DNA from: Inia geoffrensis | Lineage: Eukaryota > Chordata > Mammalia > Artiodactyla > Iniidae | Reading direction: 5' to 3' | DNA: 64,000 bases | NCBI GenBank assembly: GCA_036417435.1 | Contig: CM070905.1 | Location: 17,523,592-17,587,591 of the forward strand | Shown: positions 33,240 through 44,804 of the stretch, piece after piece | How the letters are laid out: every line of letters begins with the position of its first letter | How positions within the stretch are numbered: position 1 is the stretch's first letter | Position numbers and translations under genes: made by a program | The notes under the pieces: model-generated | Told to the model about the DNA's origin: nothing | Database searches by the model: none | What the model saw: only the letters and a program-made list of their open reading frames with translations

Positions 33240-34805
33240 GGATGATACACATAAGAAATAACCACTTTGCCTTCAGGTTTATTCAACAAATATTGATTGA
33301 ACCACAAAGACACAAATTGCTAATGGTCTGAATCATTATTACCGTGTTAACATCCAGCCTGGGTACCTACCAGTGAAGTCCTCCCTCCTCACACATTCCT
33401 GGGACAGAACATACCACAGAAAGGGTGGCGGGAGGTGGTGGGGTGGGGGGGGCGAGGGGGGGCAGGGGGAGGAGACACAAACTGCATCTCATTCCCTCTT
33501 GGGCTTCTCTCATACCTCCTAGCTCAGCCCTTGATCTCTCCTTTCTTCCACACCTCTCCTCTTCTCTTCCTAATTAGTTCCATTTCTCTACTGATCACCA
33601 CTCTTTAGGGGTTCACAAGAAAAGGGAAGAGGACAACCACGTGTAGATGTCACAGCTAAATAGCCTTTACACAAGCTTTCAGATCCCCCATCTCCCCTTT
33701 AAGCACTCCTTTTCCCTCAAATTACCCCGCGTGTACCCCAGGAATACTTCATCTGCCCCAGCTGACCTAATACAACACTGTTTTCCCAGCTCCTTCAAAT
33801 CAAGACACATACCTCTCACCTCCCACCCACTTTGCTTTTCTAAGATAGGAAGCAAAACAGTTCTCTGTGATCCTAATGATCGGGTCCAGGCCCCTGAGCT
33901 CACATGTCTCTCATCCTCAAAACAGGCAGGGGTGGTGCTTGTCTGTTACTTGACTCCTCCTTCCTTTCCCTAGACTGGCCTCCCCCTTTTCTTAAAGTGA
34001 CAGTACTGTGTATAATCGGCTGCCGACAGCCTCATCCCACCCCAAGCAGCCTTATCCTAGCCCCTGGCCGGCTCTAGCTCTGACGGCGCCATCCAGAAAC
34101 CAAGGTATTTTTCTAACCTCTCCCTGCCCTCCACCCACCTCTTATTCTTTCAAGAACAAATTCTCCCCCCACCCCAGAATTTCCAAATAAAGAAGAAAAG
34201 ATAAAAGAGTTTCTTCCATTTTGAGAGCTGATGAAATAAACTAATTGTCAGGTTTTGTTGTTTTTTTTTTTTTACCGAAATCTGATTCAGAAATGAACCA
34301 GTCCTGACCTGGGTTTGGATTTTAAGGACAAACCTAAAAGAGCTTCTGAGGTATTTTTTGAAAATTCCCCAAAGTAGCCAGGAGGTGAATTTGCTAAGCT
34401 GTGGTTATTGGCATGAAGGACTTGGAAGGCAGGAAATTCCCTGCATAACTAGCCTCTCTTCCTGAAGCCTGCTGAGATCAGGAAACTAGACTCCTCCCCG
34501 GCTATTTCTCCTGGCTTCCTGGCCACCCACTGGCTCTGAGGGGCTGGTCCTATGGGCCACTTACTGTAAATTACAGCTTCATAGTGTATTTTCACATCCA
34601 CTTCATCAAATCCCTTCCAGGCGAGAGTTGAGGGGAGAAGATGGGATTTAACTTGCCGAGACACCGACCACTTCTTCCATAAAGTCTCAGCACTATCTTC
34701 TCCTTCTATGGAATCGAGTCAAAGAGCAGCTAAGATGCCCACCCCAGAGAACTTTCCATTCTGAGAAACTCTTTCTGGATCTCTGACGTCTATTCCCACC
34801 TCTCC
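33240..34805. other. Intergenic stretch with a strongly G-rich tract
   Basis: Apart from the G-rich tract at 33424-33473 and a T run at 34258-34273, no gene or named repeat was recognised. Confidence 0.4.
33424..33473 (+). repeat. G-rich low-complexity tract with quadruplex potential
   Basis: At least five runs of three or more G occur within 50 bp (GGGAGG, GGGGTGGGGGGGG, GAGGGGGGG, CAGGGGG). This satisfies the simple G-quadruplex pattern. Confidence 0.7.
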
Positions 34806-34806
34806 A

Positions 34807-34807
34807 C

Positions 34808-34863
<56 letters not shown>
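34807..34863. repeat. (CA)n microsatellite
   Basis: About 28 uninterrupted CA units, read directly. Confidence 0.97.
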
Positions 34864-34866
<3 letters not shown>

Positions 34867-34869
34867 CAT

Positions 34870-35180
34870 TAGTCATGTTACAGTCTAGCTATAACAAACA
34901 TTCCCAACATCTCAGTGGATTAGCATACTAAGGCGTATTTGTCTCTCACGTTTAATACCTGTTGTTCTTAGCAAATATTGCCTTGATTGTGAGTTTTTTT
35001 CTAAATTCTATGTCTTGCCTTCTAGGTCATAATTCTTGGGGGAATTGTGACTTATACATTTTTATGTAACTGAGATGTCCCTCTTCACAGTTTGTAGTAC
35101 CAATAGCCTCAACCAGGTTCCAGGGTTGGTAGTAGCTAGAAATCCAGTCTGTATTTTTCAAAACCCCAACTCCTTTGCCT
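34870..35180. repeat. Ancient interspersed repeat relic
   Basis: TATAACAAACATTCCCAACAT, then CTCAGTGGATTAGCATACTA and GTATTTGTCTCTCACG resemble the opening of a common mammalian repeat, with the rest diverged. Confidence 0.35.
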
Positions 35181-35454
35181 CTTTATATCCAAAGATATCT
35201 GACTTCTGATTAGTATGTAGGTAGGGGATAGAGGGAGAAAATGCAAAGGAACTGAGAAGCCTTGGGAAGGGGTCAAATCTTACTTAGCCTTCTCTAGCTG
35301 TGCCAACAGCAGTGGCAGGCTGGTGGCTGGAGAAAAGTTTTACTTCCCTGGGTGTAGAGTCAGGATAAGCAAAGTGCCCCTTGGAAGCCACCCTCTGGCC
35401 TATGCTCAGTCAAGAAGCTACACCAGGGAGAGGGAGAGTTGGAGGAAGGTGGTC

Positions 35455-35770
35455 AGAAGATACAAAGTATCAGTTATAAAATAAGTACTAGGGATGGAAC
35501 GTACAACATGACGACTATGGTTAACACTGCTGTGTGATATATAGAAAAGTTGGTAAGAGAGTAGATCCTAAGAGTTCTCATCACAAGGAGAATTCTTTTT
35601 CTTTTTCTTTTTTTTTATTGTATCTATATGAGTTGATGAACGTTAACTAAACCCATTGTGGTAATCATTTCACAAATATATATAAGTCAAACAATCATGC
35701 TGTACACCTTAAACTTATACAGTGATATATGACAATTATTTCTCAATAAAACTGTGGGAAAAAAGAAAAC
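35455..35770 (+). mobile_element. L1MA-like 3' end, plus strand
   Basis: The 3'UTR landmarks are GGAACGTACAACATGACGAC, AGAGAGTAGATCCTAAGAG, TGGTAATCATTTCACAAATA, CTGTACACCTTAAACTTATAC and the final TCTCAATAAAACTG. Confidence 0.85.
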
Positions 35771-36129
35771 GACACCAAAAATCTGAGCTCCCCTCCCAAG
35801 GAGTCCTTTAGCTCTTTCTCAGGGTGAGCCAAACCCTGGAGAACTGGGTCAGGATGGGTTCCAGCAAGCACCTCGTGGACCCAGAACCATTACCTCCTTC
35901 TCTCCAGCCTCACTCAGGTGGACCCATCAGATTTTCTCCCTCTCTCTCTCTCAACTTCCTGGTAACTTCATTTTGGGAATCCACTTGCCCATCTCTGCAA
36001 CTGGCCATGATCAGAGCTGCCTGATGCCAACAATAATCAGTCTTCCTAATTCTGCAGTCAGTCACATGCTCTGCCCCTGAGCTATACCCCCATCTCCCTA
36101 ATTATGAACCTCAGGAGGAAGGTGCAAAT

Positions 36130-36575
36130 ATATATGGCAGATTGTATTAACGTTCACCACATATTCCATTTTTCCATCCTATGGGAGAAGTATACATCCC
36201 TGCCCTGCTGAACTCAGGAGTTTCCCCCTGACTTGTTTTAGCCATTTACTGATAAATGTGGGAGGAATTGAAATATGGGACGTGTGTCACTTTGGAGCAG
36301 AAACTGTAAGAACCAGAGTGCGGTTTACATGAATCTTTTTCCCTCTGCTATGAAGACCAAACAGTGCTTCATACAGAAGCTGCTCCACTATCCAGGATCC
36401 CAGGAGAAAGACAACATGGAGTAAAGCCATGGCCAACTCAGGATGCGTATGTCGCATGAGTAAGAAACAAACCCGTATTATTGTTGTTGTGAGAGCCGCT
36501 GAAAGTTTGGGGTTATTTGTTAAAGCAGCGTAACCTTGCAAATCCTGACTAATAAAGTTACCATCCCGTCCTTCC
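36130..36575 (+). mobile_element. Ancient LTR- or DNA-transposon-type relic
   Basis: The motif order (CCCTGCTGAACTCAGGAG, GTTTTAGCCATTTACTGATAAA, GGAGCAGAAACTGTAAGA, GCTATGAAGACCAAACAGTG, TTATTGTTGTTGTGAGAG, then TAAAGCAGCGTAACC and CCTGACTAATAAAG) follows a well-known mammalian repeat of about 450 bp. I cannot state the family with confidence. Confidence 0.45.
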
Positions 36576-38227
36576 CTCACTGAATACCCTGGGACTCCTT
36601 GTGCGAATTAGACCACCTTCTCCCCAGAGCATTTCACACCAAAAGAGGCTTCTCAAAGAACTCGTTTTGCCTGTCCTCTCAAGGTCTCCTGCCTGCCTTA
36701 TACCTGTTTAGTAAATGCGGAGTCTCGACATCTGCCCCGAGGCGCCCTCCTGGCTCAACTTCTACAGAAACTGTCTGGCAGTTCCATTTGCTACAAAAGG
36801 AAAAGGTAGAAAATCTCTCAGAGGGCAGAGCCACTGCTTATGTTTTCCCCCGAGTGGCTTGAACATGGTGGACACCAGTGAGTGCTTGTCAGCTCGGAAA
36901 ATTCGGAGAGGAATTTACAGCATTCTTAGCATAGTCAGAAAACCTGAGCAATGGATGGGAACACCGAGAATTTGTTCCATCCAAATCTCTACTCATGCCA
37001 TGTCTCTGTTTTAGCAACCTCCCTCAAAAACAAATAAACAAACAAACAACCCTAGAAGCAAAGGGTATAACTGGTTATTTTTAATCTGAGAAAGAAAAAG
37101 ATCCTGGGCTGAGCAAGTCAAGCTACCTGATGGAGGATGGAGATGAGGCAGTCATCGGGTCTACACAAAGCCAAGTAGCTGACCCGATCACACTGCAGAT
37201 GTTTTAGTGACACGTAAACCCAGCTTCAGAGGCTGTGCCAGGACAGCCTGGTCTTGACGGTATTTCCACCAGAGGAGACATCTGGCCCATTTTTTTCAAC
37301 TGGCCCATCAGTCGGTGGGCCACCTTGACTCCCCTGTATCACTGCTCCAGCTGGCAGAGCTGGCAGCACCTGGCTATTGAGGGCCCACGTCAACATAGGA
37401 GCTGAATAACCCCAGTGTTCTTTTTGCTCGGTGCACGTTGCAGGGGGACGGCCTGGCCTGCCTGGCACAAGCCTGCATGTACGACGGAGCCACTCGTGTT
37501 GGCAACCCTTGAGGGCCGACGACATTTCTGCTTCGGAGGCTGGCACTTCATAATTACGGCTGTGTTTCTGTAGTTGTACCAAATTACCTCACTTACAGCC
37601 TTAAAGTAGAATCCAGCCTAAAGGTGCTGACTGAGCAAACAAAGAGGGAGGCTTCTCAAGACTCAAAACCTGGGTGCTAAGCCAGAGGGCAGGGCTGCAA
37701 GCTCGACCCAAAAAGTCCTAACTCTGACAATCCTATGACTCCTCTCTTCTTGCCTAGTGATGGAGACAGGGCAGTGCCACAAAGTCATCTGCTCCCCAAC
37801 TAGAAATGCAAATTAACTTGCAGTTCTGTCTCCATCATGCTCCCACTCATTCATTCCCTCATTCATTCATTCATTCACTATTTTATTTACTTCCTCTGTG
37901 AGACCTACTCTCCCTGCCCTCCAGATCACTCTCCCCAGCCTCTCTGCTCCGTGTCTATGAGGCTGACTTCTACAGACCACATCATCAAGCTCCCTTGCCC
38001 TCTGGCTGCCAGATGGGTTAGGCTGACGGGAGCAGGACATGGAAATTAGAAAGTGGGAGAGGTGAGAGGTCAAGGCCTTTATTCCCCTGTTCCCTCCCTG
38101 CTCGGCCAGGGTTTGCAGTAGTTGCGTTCCTCTACCTGGGCCATAGCTCCTGGCAGGTGGCCCCTCTGCTGCAGATCATTGCAAATGGTTCATTTCTTCC
38201 CCTTGTCCCTTCAGGCCCAGAAGTGGT
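36576..38227. other. Unassigned intergenic stretch
   Basis: No gene model is supported. A short (CATT)n patch lies at 37848-37878. The minus-strand frame 37226-37582 has no recognisable domain. Confidence 0.4.
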
Positions 38228-38640
38228 GTATGAATTTTCTAGAGCTGCTGTAACAAAGTACCACAAACTAGGTGGCTGAAACCAACAGAAATGTATCGCT
38301 TCACAGTCCTGGGAGCTAGAAGTCTGAAATCAAGGTGTTAGCAAGCCCATGCTCCCTCTGAAACATGTAGGGGTAACTTCCTTGCCTCTTCTAGCTTCTG
38401 GTGATTGCCAACAATCTTTGGTGCTCCCTGGCTTATAGGTGCATCACTCCAGTCTCTGTCTCCATCACCACACAGCTGTCTTCTCCCTGTGTGTCTCTGC
38501 CTATGTCTCCTCTTATAATGACACCAGTCAGATTGGATGAGGACCTACCCTAATGACCTCATCTTACATTGAATACATCTGCAAAGACCCTATTTCCAAA
38601 TAAGATCACATTCACAAAAACGGAGTTAGGACTTCAAAAC
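38228..38640 (-). mobile_element. ERVL-MaLR LTR (MLT1/MST-like), minus strand
   Basis: Antisense LTR pattern: TAGAGCTGCTGTAACAAAGT, then ACCACAAACTAGGTGGCTG, CCTCTTATAATGACACCAGTC, CCTACCCTAATGACCTCATC, GCAAAGACCCTATTTCCAAAT. Old solitary copy with no internal retroviral genes. A SINE inserted at its end. Confidence 0.75.
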
Positions 38641-38649
38641 GTCTCCTTG

Positions 38650-38850
38650 GGGACTTCCCTGGTAGTCTAGTGGGTAAGACTCCATGCTGCCAATGCCAGG
38701 GGGCCCAGGTTCGATCCCTGGTCGGGGAACTAGATCCCACATGCTGCAACTAAGAAGCCCACATGCCGCAACTAAAGATCCCACATGCCACAACGAAGAT
38801 CCCACGTGCCACGACGAAGACCCGGTGCCGCCTAAATTAATTAATTAATT
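38650..38850 (+). mobile_element. Older tRNA-derived SINE, plus strand, with internal repeats
   Basis: Head GGGACTTCCCTGGTAGTCTA, B-box region GGTTCGATCCCTGGTCGGGG, then four reiterations of a GATCCCACATGCCRCAAC-like unit, and an (AATT)n tail. A shared TCTCCTTGG at its left edge (38641-38649) and at 39213-39221, beyond the next SINE, suggests that its tail was later invaded by that SINE. Confidence 0.82.
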
Positions 38851-38860
38851 AAGAAATATA

Positions 38861-39198
38861 GGGACTTCCCTGGTGGTTCAGTGGTAAAGAATCCGCCTTC
38901 CCATGCAGGGGCGTGGGTTCAATCGCTGGTCGGGGAGCTAAGATCCCACATGCCCCAGGACAACTAAGCCCTTGTGCCACAACTACTGAGCTTGCTTGCT
39001 TCAATGAGAGAGCCCGCGTGCCACAAACTACAGAGCCCACGTGCCCTGGAGCCCGTGCGCCACAACTAGAGAGAGAAAAAAACCCGTACACCACAACTAG
39101 AGAGAAGCCTGAGCACCACAACGAAGAGACCACGCGCTGCAACAAAAGATCCCGCATGCCTCGACAATTCGACGCAGCCAAAAAAAAAAAAAAAAAAA
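38861..39198 (+). mobile_element. Longer tRNA-derived SINE inserted in the tail of its neighbour, plus strand
   Basis: Head GGGACTTCCCTGGTGGTTCA, B-box region GGTTCAATCGCTGGTCGGGG, extended GTGCCACAACTA-type repeats and an A tail of about 20. Target duplication AAGAAATATA at 38851-38860 and 39199-39208. Confidence 0.87.
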
Positions 39199-39399
39199 AG
39201 AAATATATATATCTCTCCTTGGAGGACATACTTCAATCCCTAACAAGTGGTAACAGCCTCCCACCATGGCTAGTCCCTGGACTGCTCCCTTAATCCTTTC
39301 ACTAAATAGTCCCTTCATTAGAGTCTTTTCAATTCCTTTTTAGAAAGTGCCACCTGTTTCCTGCCAGGACCTTGACTGAGACCCCTATTGCCTGGCTGC

Positions 39400-39690
39400 C
39401 CTAGAGCACCTTGTAAGTGCCAGGAGTTACTGGGAATACAATGGGGAGCAAACATTAGCGCAGTCTCTGCCTGCATAGGGCTTACCGTCTGCCATTTAAT
39501 TGGCTGAATCAAAATATCACAAAGCAAAATTGCAACTGGGATGCGATACAAAGGAGACGTTCACAGAGCCCTGAACATGCTTAATCGGGGAGTCACTCTA
39601 GTCAGGGAGGGCTTCCCAGGGAGAGAACACCGGAGCCAGAATGTGGAGGATGAATGGAGTCAGCCAGATAAAGAGCGGATCTTAAGGTAC
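39400..39690 (+). repeat. Copy of unnamed mammal-wide repeat
   Basis: TTACTGGGAATACAATGGGG, then GTCTCTGCCTGCATAGGGC, TTACCGTCTGCC, GTCAGGGAGGGCTTCCCAGG and GAATGGAGTCAGCCAGATAAA follow the motif order of 23105, 30005 and 50640. Confidence 0.5.
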
Positions 39691-40149
39691 CCCCGCCCCC
39701 AGCTAAGGGAGAAGACCCAGAAGGAGGAAGCCAGTGTCCCTATTTCCCCACAAAGGCAGATCTACCTTCATTCATATCCTAATCCATCCACAGGTGACTC
39801 TTCTCTCCAGGAAGAATTTACACTGTCTCCTGTCCTCACAGCTGCAGACCACAGCAGAGAACCCCAGTGCAGAAGAGAGCACCCAAATCAGAGCGCAAGA
39901 GGCTGTCTCCAGGGCTACAGGTAAAGAGCAGCGGCACGTCACAGAGGGCATGGCAGGGAGCAAGCGCCCTGGAAACCCAGGAACAGAGACGGCCAGGGCA
40001 CGCGTGAGCCTCAACACACCCAACACCGAAATCACAGTGTCCGCAAAAGCAACGCCTCCCCCTCTGTGTTCCCAGACTCACTGGGGACACCCCAGCATGT
40101 CTCATCTGCTCCCCCTCTCCCTCGCTCAGCTCCTTCTCTGAGAAATCAC
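39691..40149. other. Unassigned intergenic stretch
   Basis: No gene or named repeat. Overlapping open frames of about 120-135 codons on both strands have no recognisable protein content. Confidence 0.4.
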
Positions 40150-41015
40150 TGTGCGTTTCTGACTTTACCTCCTCAGTCTTTCTCAAACCCGTGCCTTCCT
40201 CTCCTACACCACTAGCTCCTGCCCTGTTTCAGGTCCTTCCATCTCTCCCTAGGACTTTGCATCCTCTCCTTCCCTGACTGGTCTCTACCCTGGCAAATCC
40301 ACCCTCAACAGCATAGCCACAAGAAAGCCAACCACCTCGCTCCTCTGCGGGCGACCCTCCCTAACCACCTACTCCCAGGAGGGTATAGTCCAGGTGTGAC
40401 CGGGCCCTGCCTTCCCGCCAGCCTGTCTCCCACTGCCCATCCCTGATCTTCTAGCAAAAGGCCAAACCCCTTAACTCCTCATACACATCAAGTCATCTCT
40501 CCCCTTCTGTGCCATTTTTCAGGTTGTCCCAGCTTTCACTGTACCCTCTCCCACAATCTAGTTAAATCCAGCTCATGCCTAAAATCTTGATTCAGGTGTC
40601 AACCCCTCCAAGAAGCCTTCCCTGACCCACCTCCTCTCTCATTTCCCACCATAGGATCCTTCATTAAATCTAATATCACGGGCTTCCCTGGTGGCGCAGT
40701 GGTTGAGAGTCCGCCTGCCGATGCAGGGGACATGGGTTCGTGCCCCGGTCCGGGAGGATCCCACATGCCGCGGAGCGGCTGGGCCTGTGAGCCGTGGCCG
40801 CTGAGCCTGCGCATCCGGAGCCTGTGCTCCGCAACGGGAGAGGCCACAACAGTGAGAGGCCCGTGTACCGCAAAAAAAAAAAAAAAAAAAAAAATCTAAT
40901 ATCACGTGCTCTAAATCTCTGTGGAGCTATTTCCCGTGGTAGAATGAAGATCCTTGATGGCAGGAACCCTATCTTATTTGGTTTCCTATACCTATTGCTC
41001 CAAAAGTAGATGAAT
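40150..41015 (+). mobile_element. L2 LINE 3' portion, split by a SINE
   Basis: TCAGGTGTCAACCCCTCCAA, then GAAGCCTTCCCTGACCCACC match the L2 phrase before its 3' end. After the SINE come GATCCTTGATGGCAGGAACC and CTATCTTATTTGG, matching the L2 tail, which ends at GATGAATGAATGAGTGG. The 5' boundary is vague. Confidence 0.65.
40681..40891 (+). mobile_element. Young CHR-type SINE, plus strand
   Basis: Complete body with A tail. Perfect 15-bp target duplication AAATCTAATATCACG at 40666-40680 and 40892-40906. Inserted in the L2 relic. Confidence 0.94.
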
Positions 41016-42132
41016 GAATGAGTGGAGCGACAATCAAATGGGGGTTAACTGGGCCACTTCTGTGCTAAAGTCAGAAGCCCTCAAAATGAACAGAATTCTC
41101 CCCCTACTCACACACAACTATCACTATTACATGGGTCCCCGCTCAGCTCTCCCTCTACTGATCATTCTTCCAACCTATAGAAACTGCTTTACTGGTATTT
41201 GTTTCATCTCAGTCCCTAATAGGCAGTATATGGAAGTTTCTACCATACAGTCGTTGTGTGACCTTCGTTATTTATCCTTTGTAAGCTTCAGTTTTCTGTA
41301 AAATGGACTCTATTACAGCATCCACTGAACAGATTTGCTGTGAACATTGAATGAGATAAGGTGCATGGTCAGAACTCAGTAAACGGTAGATGTCACCAAG
41401 CTGGAAAGTGGTGCTGACAAGAGATACACAGGTAGGTGCAGTGGGAGTTCAGAGGTGAAAATGGACTTGACAACTGTTGCCTTAAGTAGAACATCCCTCC
41501 CCCCAAAAAAGTATTTTACACATAATCGGTAGCTGTGGGCAACTCCACTGTTGTGGGTTCACTGTGCTGTTACAAAAGGCAGTGCTTGCATTCACTTGTC
41601 AGTCTTAACCAGCGTGCATGGAAGTGCAGCAAGACCAAGAAAAACGTGGAGAGAGAAGAAAATCAGTGTGTCAGGCCAAGGTTTCCCAAGACTTCCATCA
41701 GGCTCCTAGAGAAACTGTACACGTTCTCCTCCTGCTGCTGGGGTGAAGTGGTGGGACAGAGGGCCTGCCTTATCAAATGAAATGAGTAGCAAACACATTT
41801 GTCCCCAGCCCACATCAAAAAGCTAATCCTCATCCGAGCTTAGTAATTAGTAGGTGACAGTTTGATGATTTGCATTTGAAGATGAGAAAGTCCAGGACTG
41901 GAGACCAAGACTGTGCTTTCTTGTCCTGGTTTCCAGGACCAGTGGCCAGGCCAGTCATGTCCATCTTCCCTCCCCAGCAACCTCCTCGCTCACGGGGGTT
42001 CTCCTGGCAAGAGAACAGGGGGAGTGGAAGCTTTCTTAGCTTCAGCATCAATCAACAAATATTCAAGGGGCAAACTGCAAAGCACCCAGTCCTGTGCCAG
42101 GTCCTTTGGGCAAGCTCTGCAGATTTAAAGAG
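41016..42132. other. Unassigned intergenic stretch
   Basis: No gene model supported and no named repeat recognised. Confidence 0.4.
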
Positions 42133-43487
42133 GAAGTACACTGAACAGCAAAGGAAACCATCAACAAAATGAAAGGGCAACCTACGGAATGGGAGAAGGT
42201 ATTTGCAAATAATGTATCTGACAAGGGGTTAACATCCGCAACATACAAAGAATCCATACAACTCAACAGCAAAAAAACAAACTGATTTTAAAATGGGCAG
42301 AGGAACCGAATAAACGTTTTTCCAAAGAAGAAGTACAAATGACAGATACATGAAAAGATGCTCAACATCACTAATCATCAGGGAAATGCAAATCAAAACC
42401 ACAAGATATCACTTCACACCTGTCAACAATGGCCATCATCAAAGAGACAGGTAATAACAAGTATTGGTGAGGATGTCAAGAAAAGGGCAGCCTTAAGCGC
42501 TGTTGGTAGGAATACAAATTGGTGCAGCCACTATGGAAAACAGCATGGAGGTTCCTCAAAAAATTAAAAATAGAACTTCCGTATGATCTAGCAATCCCAC
42601 TTCTGGGGATATATCCAAAGAAATGAAATCACTATCTCAAAAAGATATCTGCACCCCCATGCTCATTGCAGCATTATTGACAATAACCAAAACCTGGAAA
42701 CAACCTAAGTGTCCATCAACAAATGGATAAAGAAAATGTGGTATGTAAAAATACAGTGGAATATTATTCACCCGTAAAAAAGAAGGAAATTATGCCATTT
42801 GCAACAATATGGATGGACCTTGAGGGCATTATGCTAAGTGAAATAAGTCAAAGAAAGCCAAATACTATATGATCTCACTTATACATGGAATCTTTTTTTA
42901 TTATGTATTAATTTATTTATTTTTGGCTGCATTGGGTCTTCACTGCAGTGCAGGGGCTCCTCATTGTGGTGGCTTCTCTTGTCGTGGAGCACAGGCTCTA
43001 GGCACATGGGCTTCAGTAGTTGTGGCACGTGGGCTCAGTAGTTGTGGCTCGCAGGCTCTAGAGCACAGGCCTCAGTAGTTGTGGCGCATGGGCTTAGTTG
43101 CTCCGTGGCATGTGGGATCTTCCCGGACCAGGGCTCGAACCCGTGTCCCCTGCATGAGCAGGTGGATTCTTAACCACTGTGCCACCAGGGAAGTCCCTAT
43201 ACGTGGAATCTTAAAAAACCAAACTCACAGAAACAGAAAACAGTTTGGTGGTTGCCAGAGCTGGGGGAGGGGGGAGAAATGGGTGCAGGTGGTCAAAAGG
43301 TACAAACTTCCATTTATAAGATAAGTAAGTTCTGGGGGTGTAACATATATCATGGTAACTATAGTTAATAACATTGTATTGTATATTTGAAAGTTGCTCA
43401 AAGGGTAGATCTTAAAAGTTCTCAACAGAGGAAAAAAAAAAAATGTGTGACTATGTGAGGTGATGGACGTTAATTAAACCTACTGTG
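42133..43487 (+). mobile_element. L1MA-like copy (late ORF2 and 3'UTR), split by a SINE
   Basis: It starts at the ORF2 phrase AAAGGAAACCATCAACAAAAT and continues through ATGGGCAGAGGAACCGAATA, CAAATCAAAACCACAAGATA and GTTGGTAGGAATACAAATTGG, then the 3'UTR, ending near TGGACGTTAATTAAACC. Frameshifts and stops are frequent. A SINE interrupts it at 42895. Confidence 0.87.
42895..43198 (-). mobile_element. Older long CHR-type SINE, minus strand
   Basis: Minus-strand copy with repeated CAGTAGTTGTGG motifs, ending GCCACCAGGGAAGTCCCT. Target duplication ATACATGGAATCTT (42881-42894) and ATACGTGGAATCTT (43199-43212), one mismatch. Confidence 0.88.
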
Positions 43488-43526
43488 GTCCTCTGGCTGC
43501 AGAACCCGCCCCCTTACCTTCTAGCC

Positions 43527-43839
43527 CAGCGCTGCCCAATGCAGTAGCCGCTGGCCATCTGCGGCCATTACTTGAAATGCGGCTGGCCTGAATTGAAATG
43601 TGTTAAATGTGTGAAATGCACATTGGATTTCAAAGACTTGGTATGAAAAAGGAATAGAAAATATCTTCTCAAAGTTGTATTGATTACATGTAGAAATTAT
43701 AATACTGTAGATATATTGGGTTAAATAAAAGGTATTACTACAACTGATTTCCCTGTTCCTTTTTACTTTCTTGACATGTCTGCTAGAACATTTTGAATCC
43801 CATTTGTTTCTCGAATTATATTTCCATTGGAGAGCGTTG
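43527..43839 (+). mobile_element. hAT-Charlie-type nonautonomous DNA transposon
   Basis: The 313-bp element has terminal inverted repeats CAGCGCTGCCCAA and TTGGAGAGCGTTG (mirror CAACGCTCTCCAA). The flanks TTCTAGCC (43519-43526) and TTCTATAC (43840-43847) keep five matching bases of an 8-bp duplication. The inside holds the familiar GATTTCAAAGACTTGGTATG and TTACATGTAGAAATTATAA. It is related to a common mammalian hAT family whose exact name I am unsure of. Confidence 0.78.
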
Positions 43840-43849
43840 TTCTATACGG

Positions 43850-43935
43850 ACCTCATAGTTTGCTTCAAGCATTAAATCAATGAATACAATGAGCGCACCT
43901 AGCACAGTGCCTGGAGCAAAGTAAGCACCCAACAG
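43850..43935 (+). mobile_element. MIR/L2-type 3' end fragment
   Basis: GAGCGCACCTAGCACAGTGC, then CTGGAGCAAAGTAAGCACCC is the shared MIR/L2 tail in decayed form. Confidence 0.6.
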
Positions 43936-44189
43936 CTTTCCTAATATTAGAAAGATCAGTGTTTTGCAAATGTTGTAGCCAAGTTTTCTTTTTTTTCAAG
44001 CAACTTCCTCTAACAGATAAAAAAGCACTTCTGACTGAAGCAAAGGGGTGTCCTTCCAGCAGCTCATTTGCCCTGGCACCACCTCCACAGCTTGGAAACC
44101 CACAGAGTGAAGTCAACTTTAAATATCCCGCAAGCTTTAGCCTTGTACGTCTATAATTTCAGAGAAGGCGAGGAGGTGGTATTGGACAA

Positions 44190-44402
44190 AATCAAGGTGT
44201 CTATGGCAGAACTTTAAAAATGGTCATGGATCTTAAAAGTGCTCACCACAGAAAAGAATAATTAAGTGATGCAATGAAGTTGGTTGCTCAAGCCATGGTG
44301 GTGATCATCTTGCAACAGAGAAGTGTATCAAATCGACATGCTGTACACCTCAAACTTACACAATGTTATATACCAAGTATATCTCAATAAAAATTAATTA
44401 AT
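44190..44402 (+). mobile_element. L1MA-like 3'UTR end, plus strand
   Basis: GTGGTGATCATCTTGCAACA, then ATGCTGTACACCTCAAACTT, ACACAATGTTATATACC and CTCAATAAAAATTAATTAAT mark the L1MA 3' terminus. Confidence 0.82.
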
Positions 44403-44730
44403 GCCAAAAGAATGATCTTGGAAAAACACTACCATTTTGCTTGAGAGGATCAAAGTGATTTGGTACCAGATCTAGACAGTCCAGAAATCGGGGTGTCACG
44501 AATGTGAATGGGGTCACCTGTGGGCCCCTGGATCATCACCTGCCTGCACAATACCCAGGCGCCACGGCAGCTCTCTCCTGCTCCTCAAAGGCTAGCTGCA
44601 GGGAACAAGTGACACTCAGCCCAGACACCACAATGACTTTGCTGTCCTGAAGGCAACTGTGGGCTCAGGCAGCCCCGGCGTCTGCCAGGCAAGCCACCAG
44701 GCTCTTGCTGCAGCCCTCGCCCCTGGCGCT

Positions 44731-44804
<74 letters not shown>

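Noticed and set aside
39541..40186. Overlapping 116-135-codon frames on both strands
   Set aside because: Partly within a dispersed repeat; none resembles a known protein.
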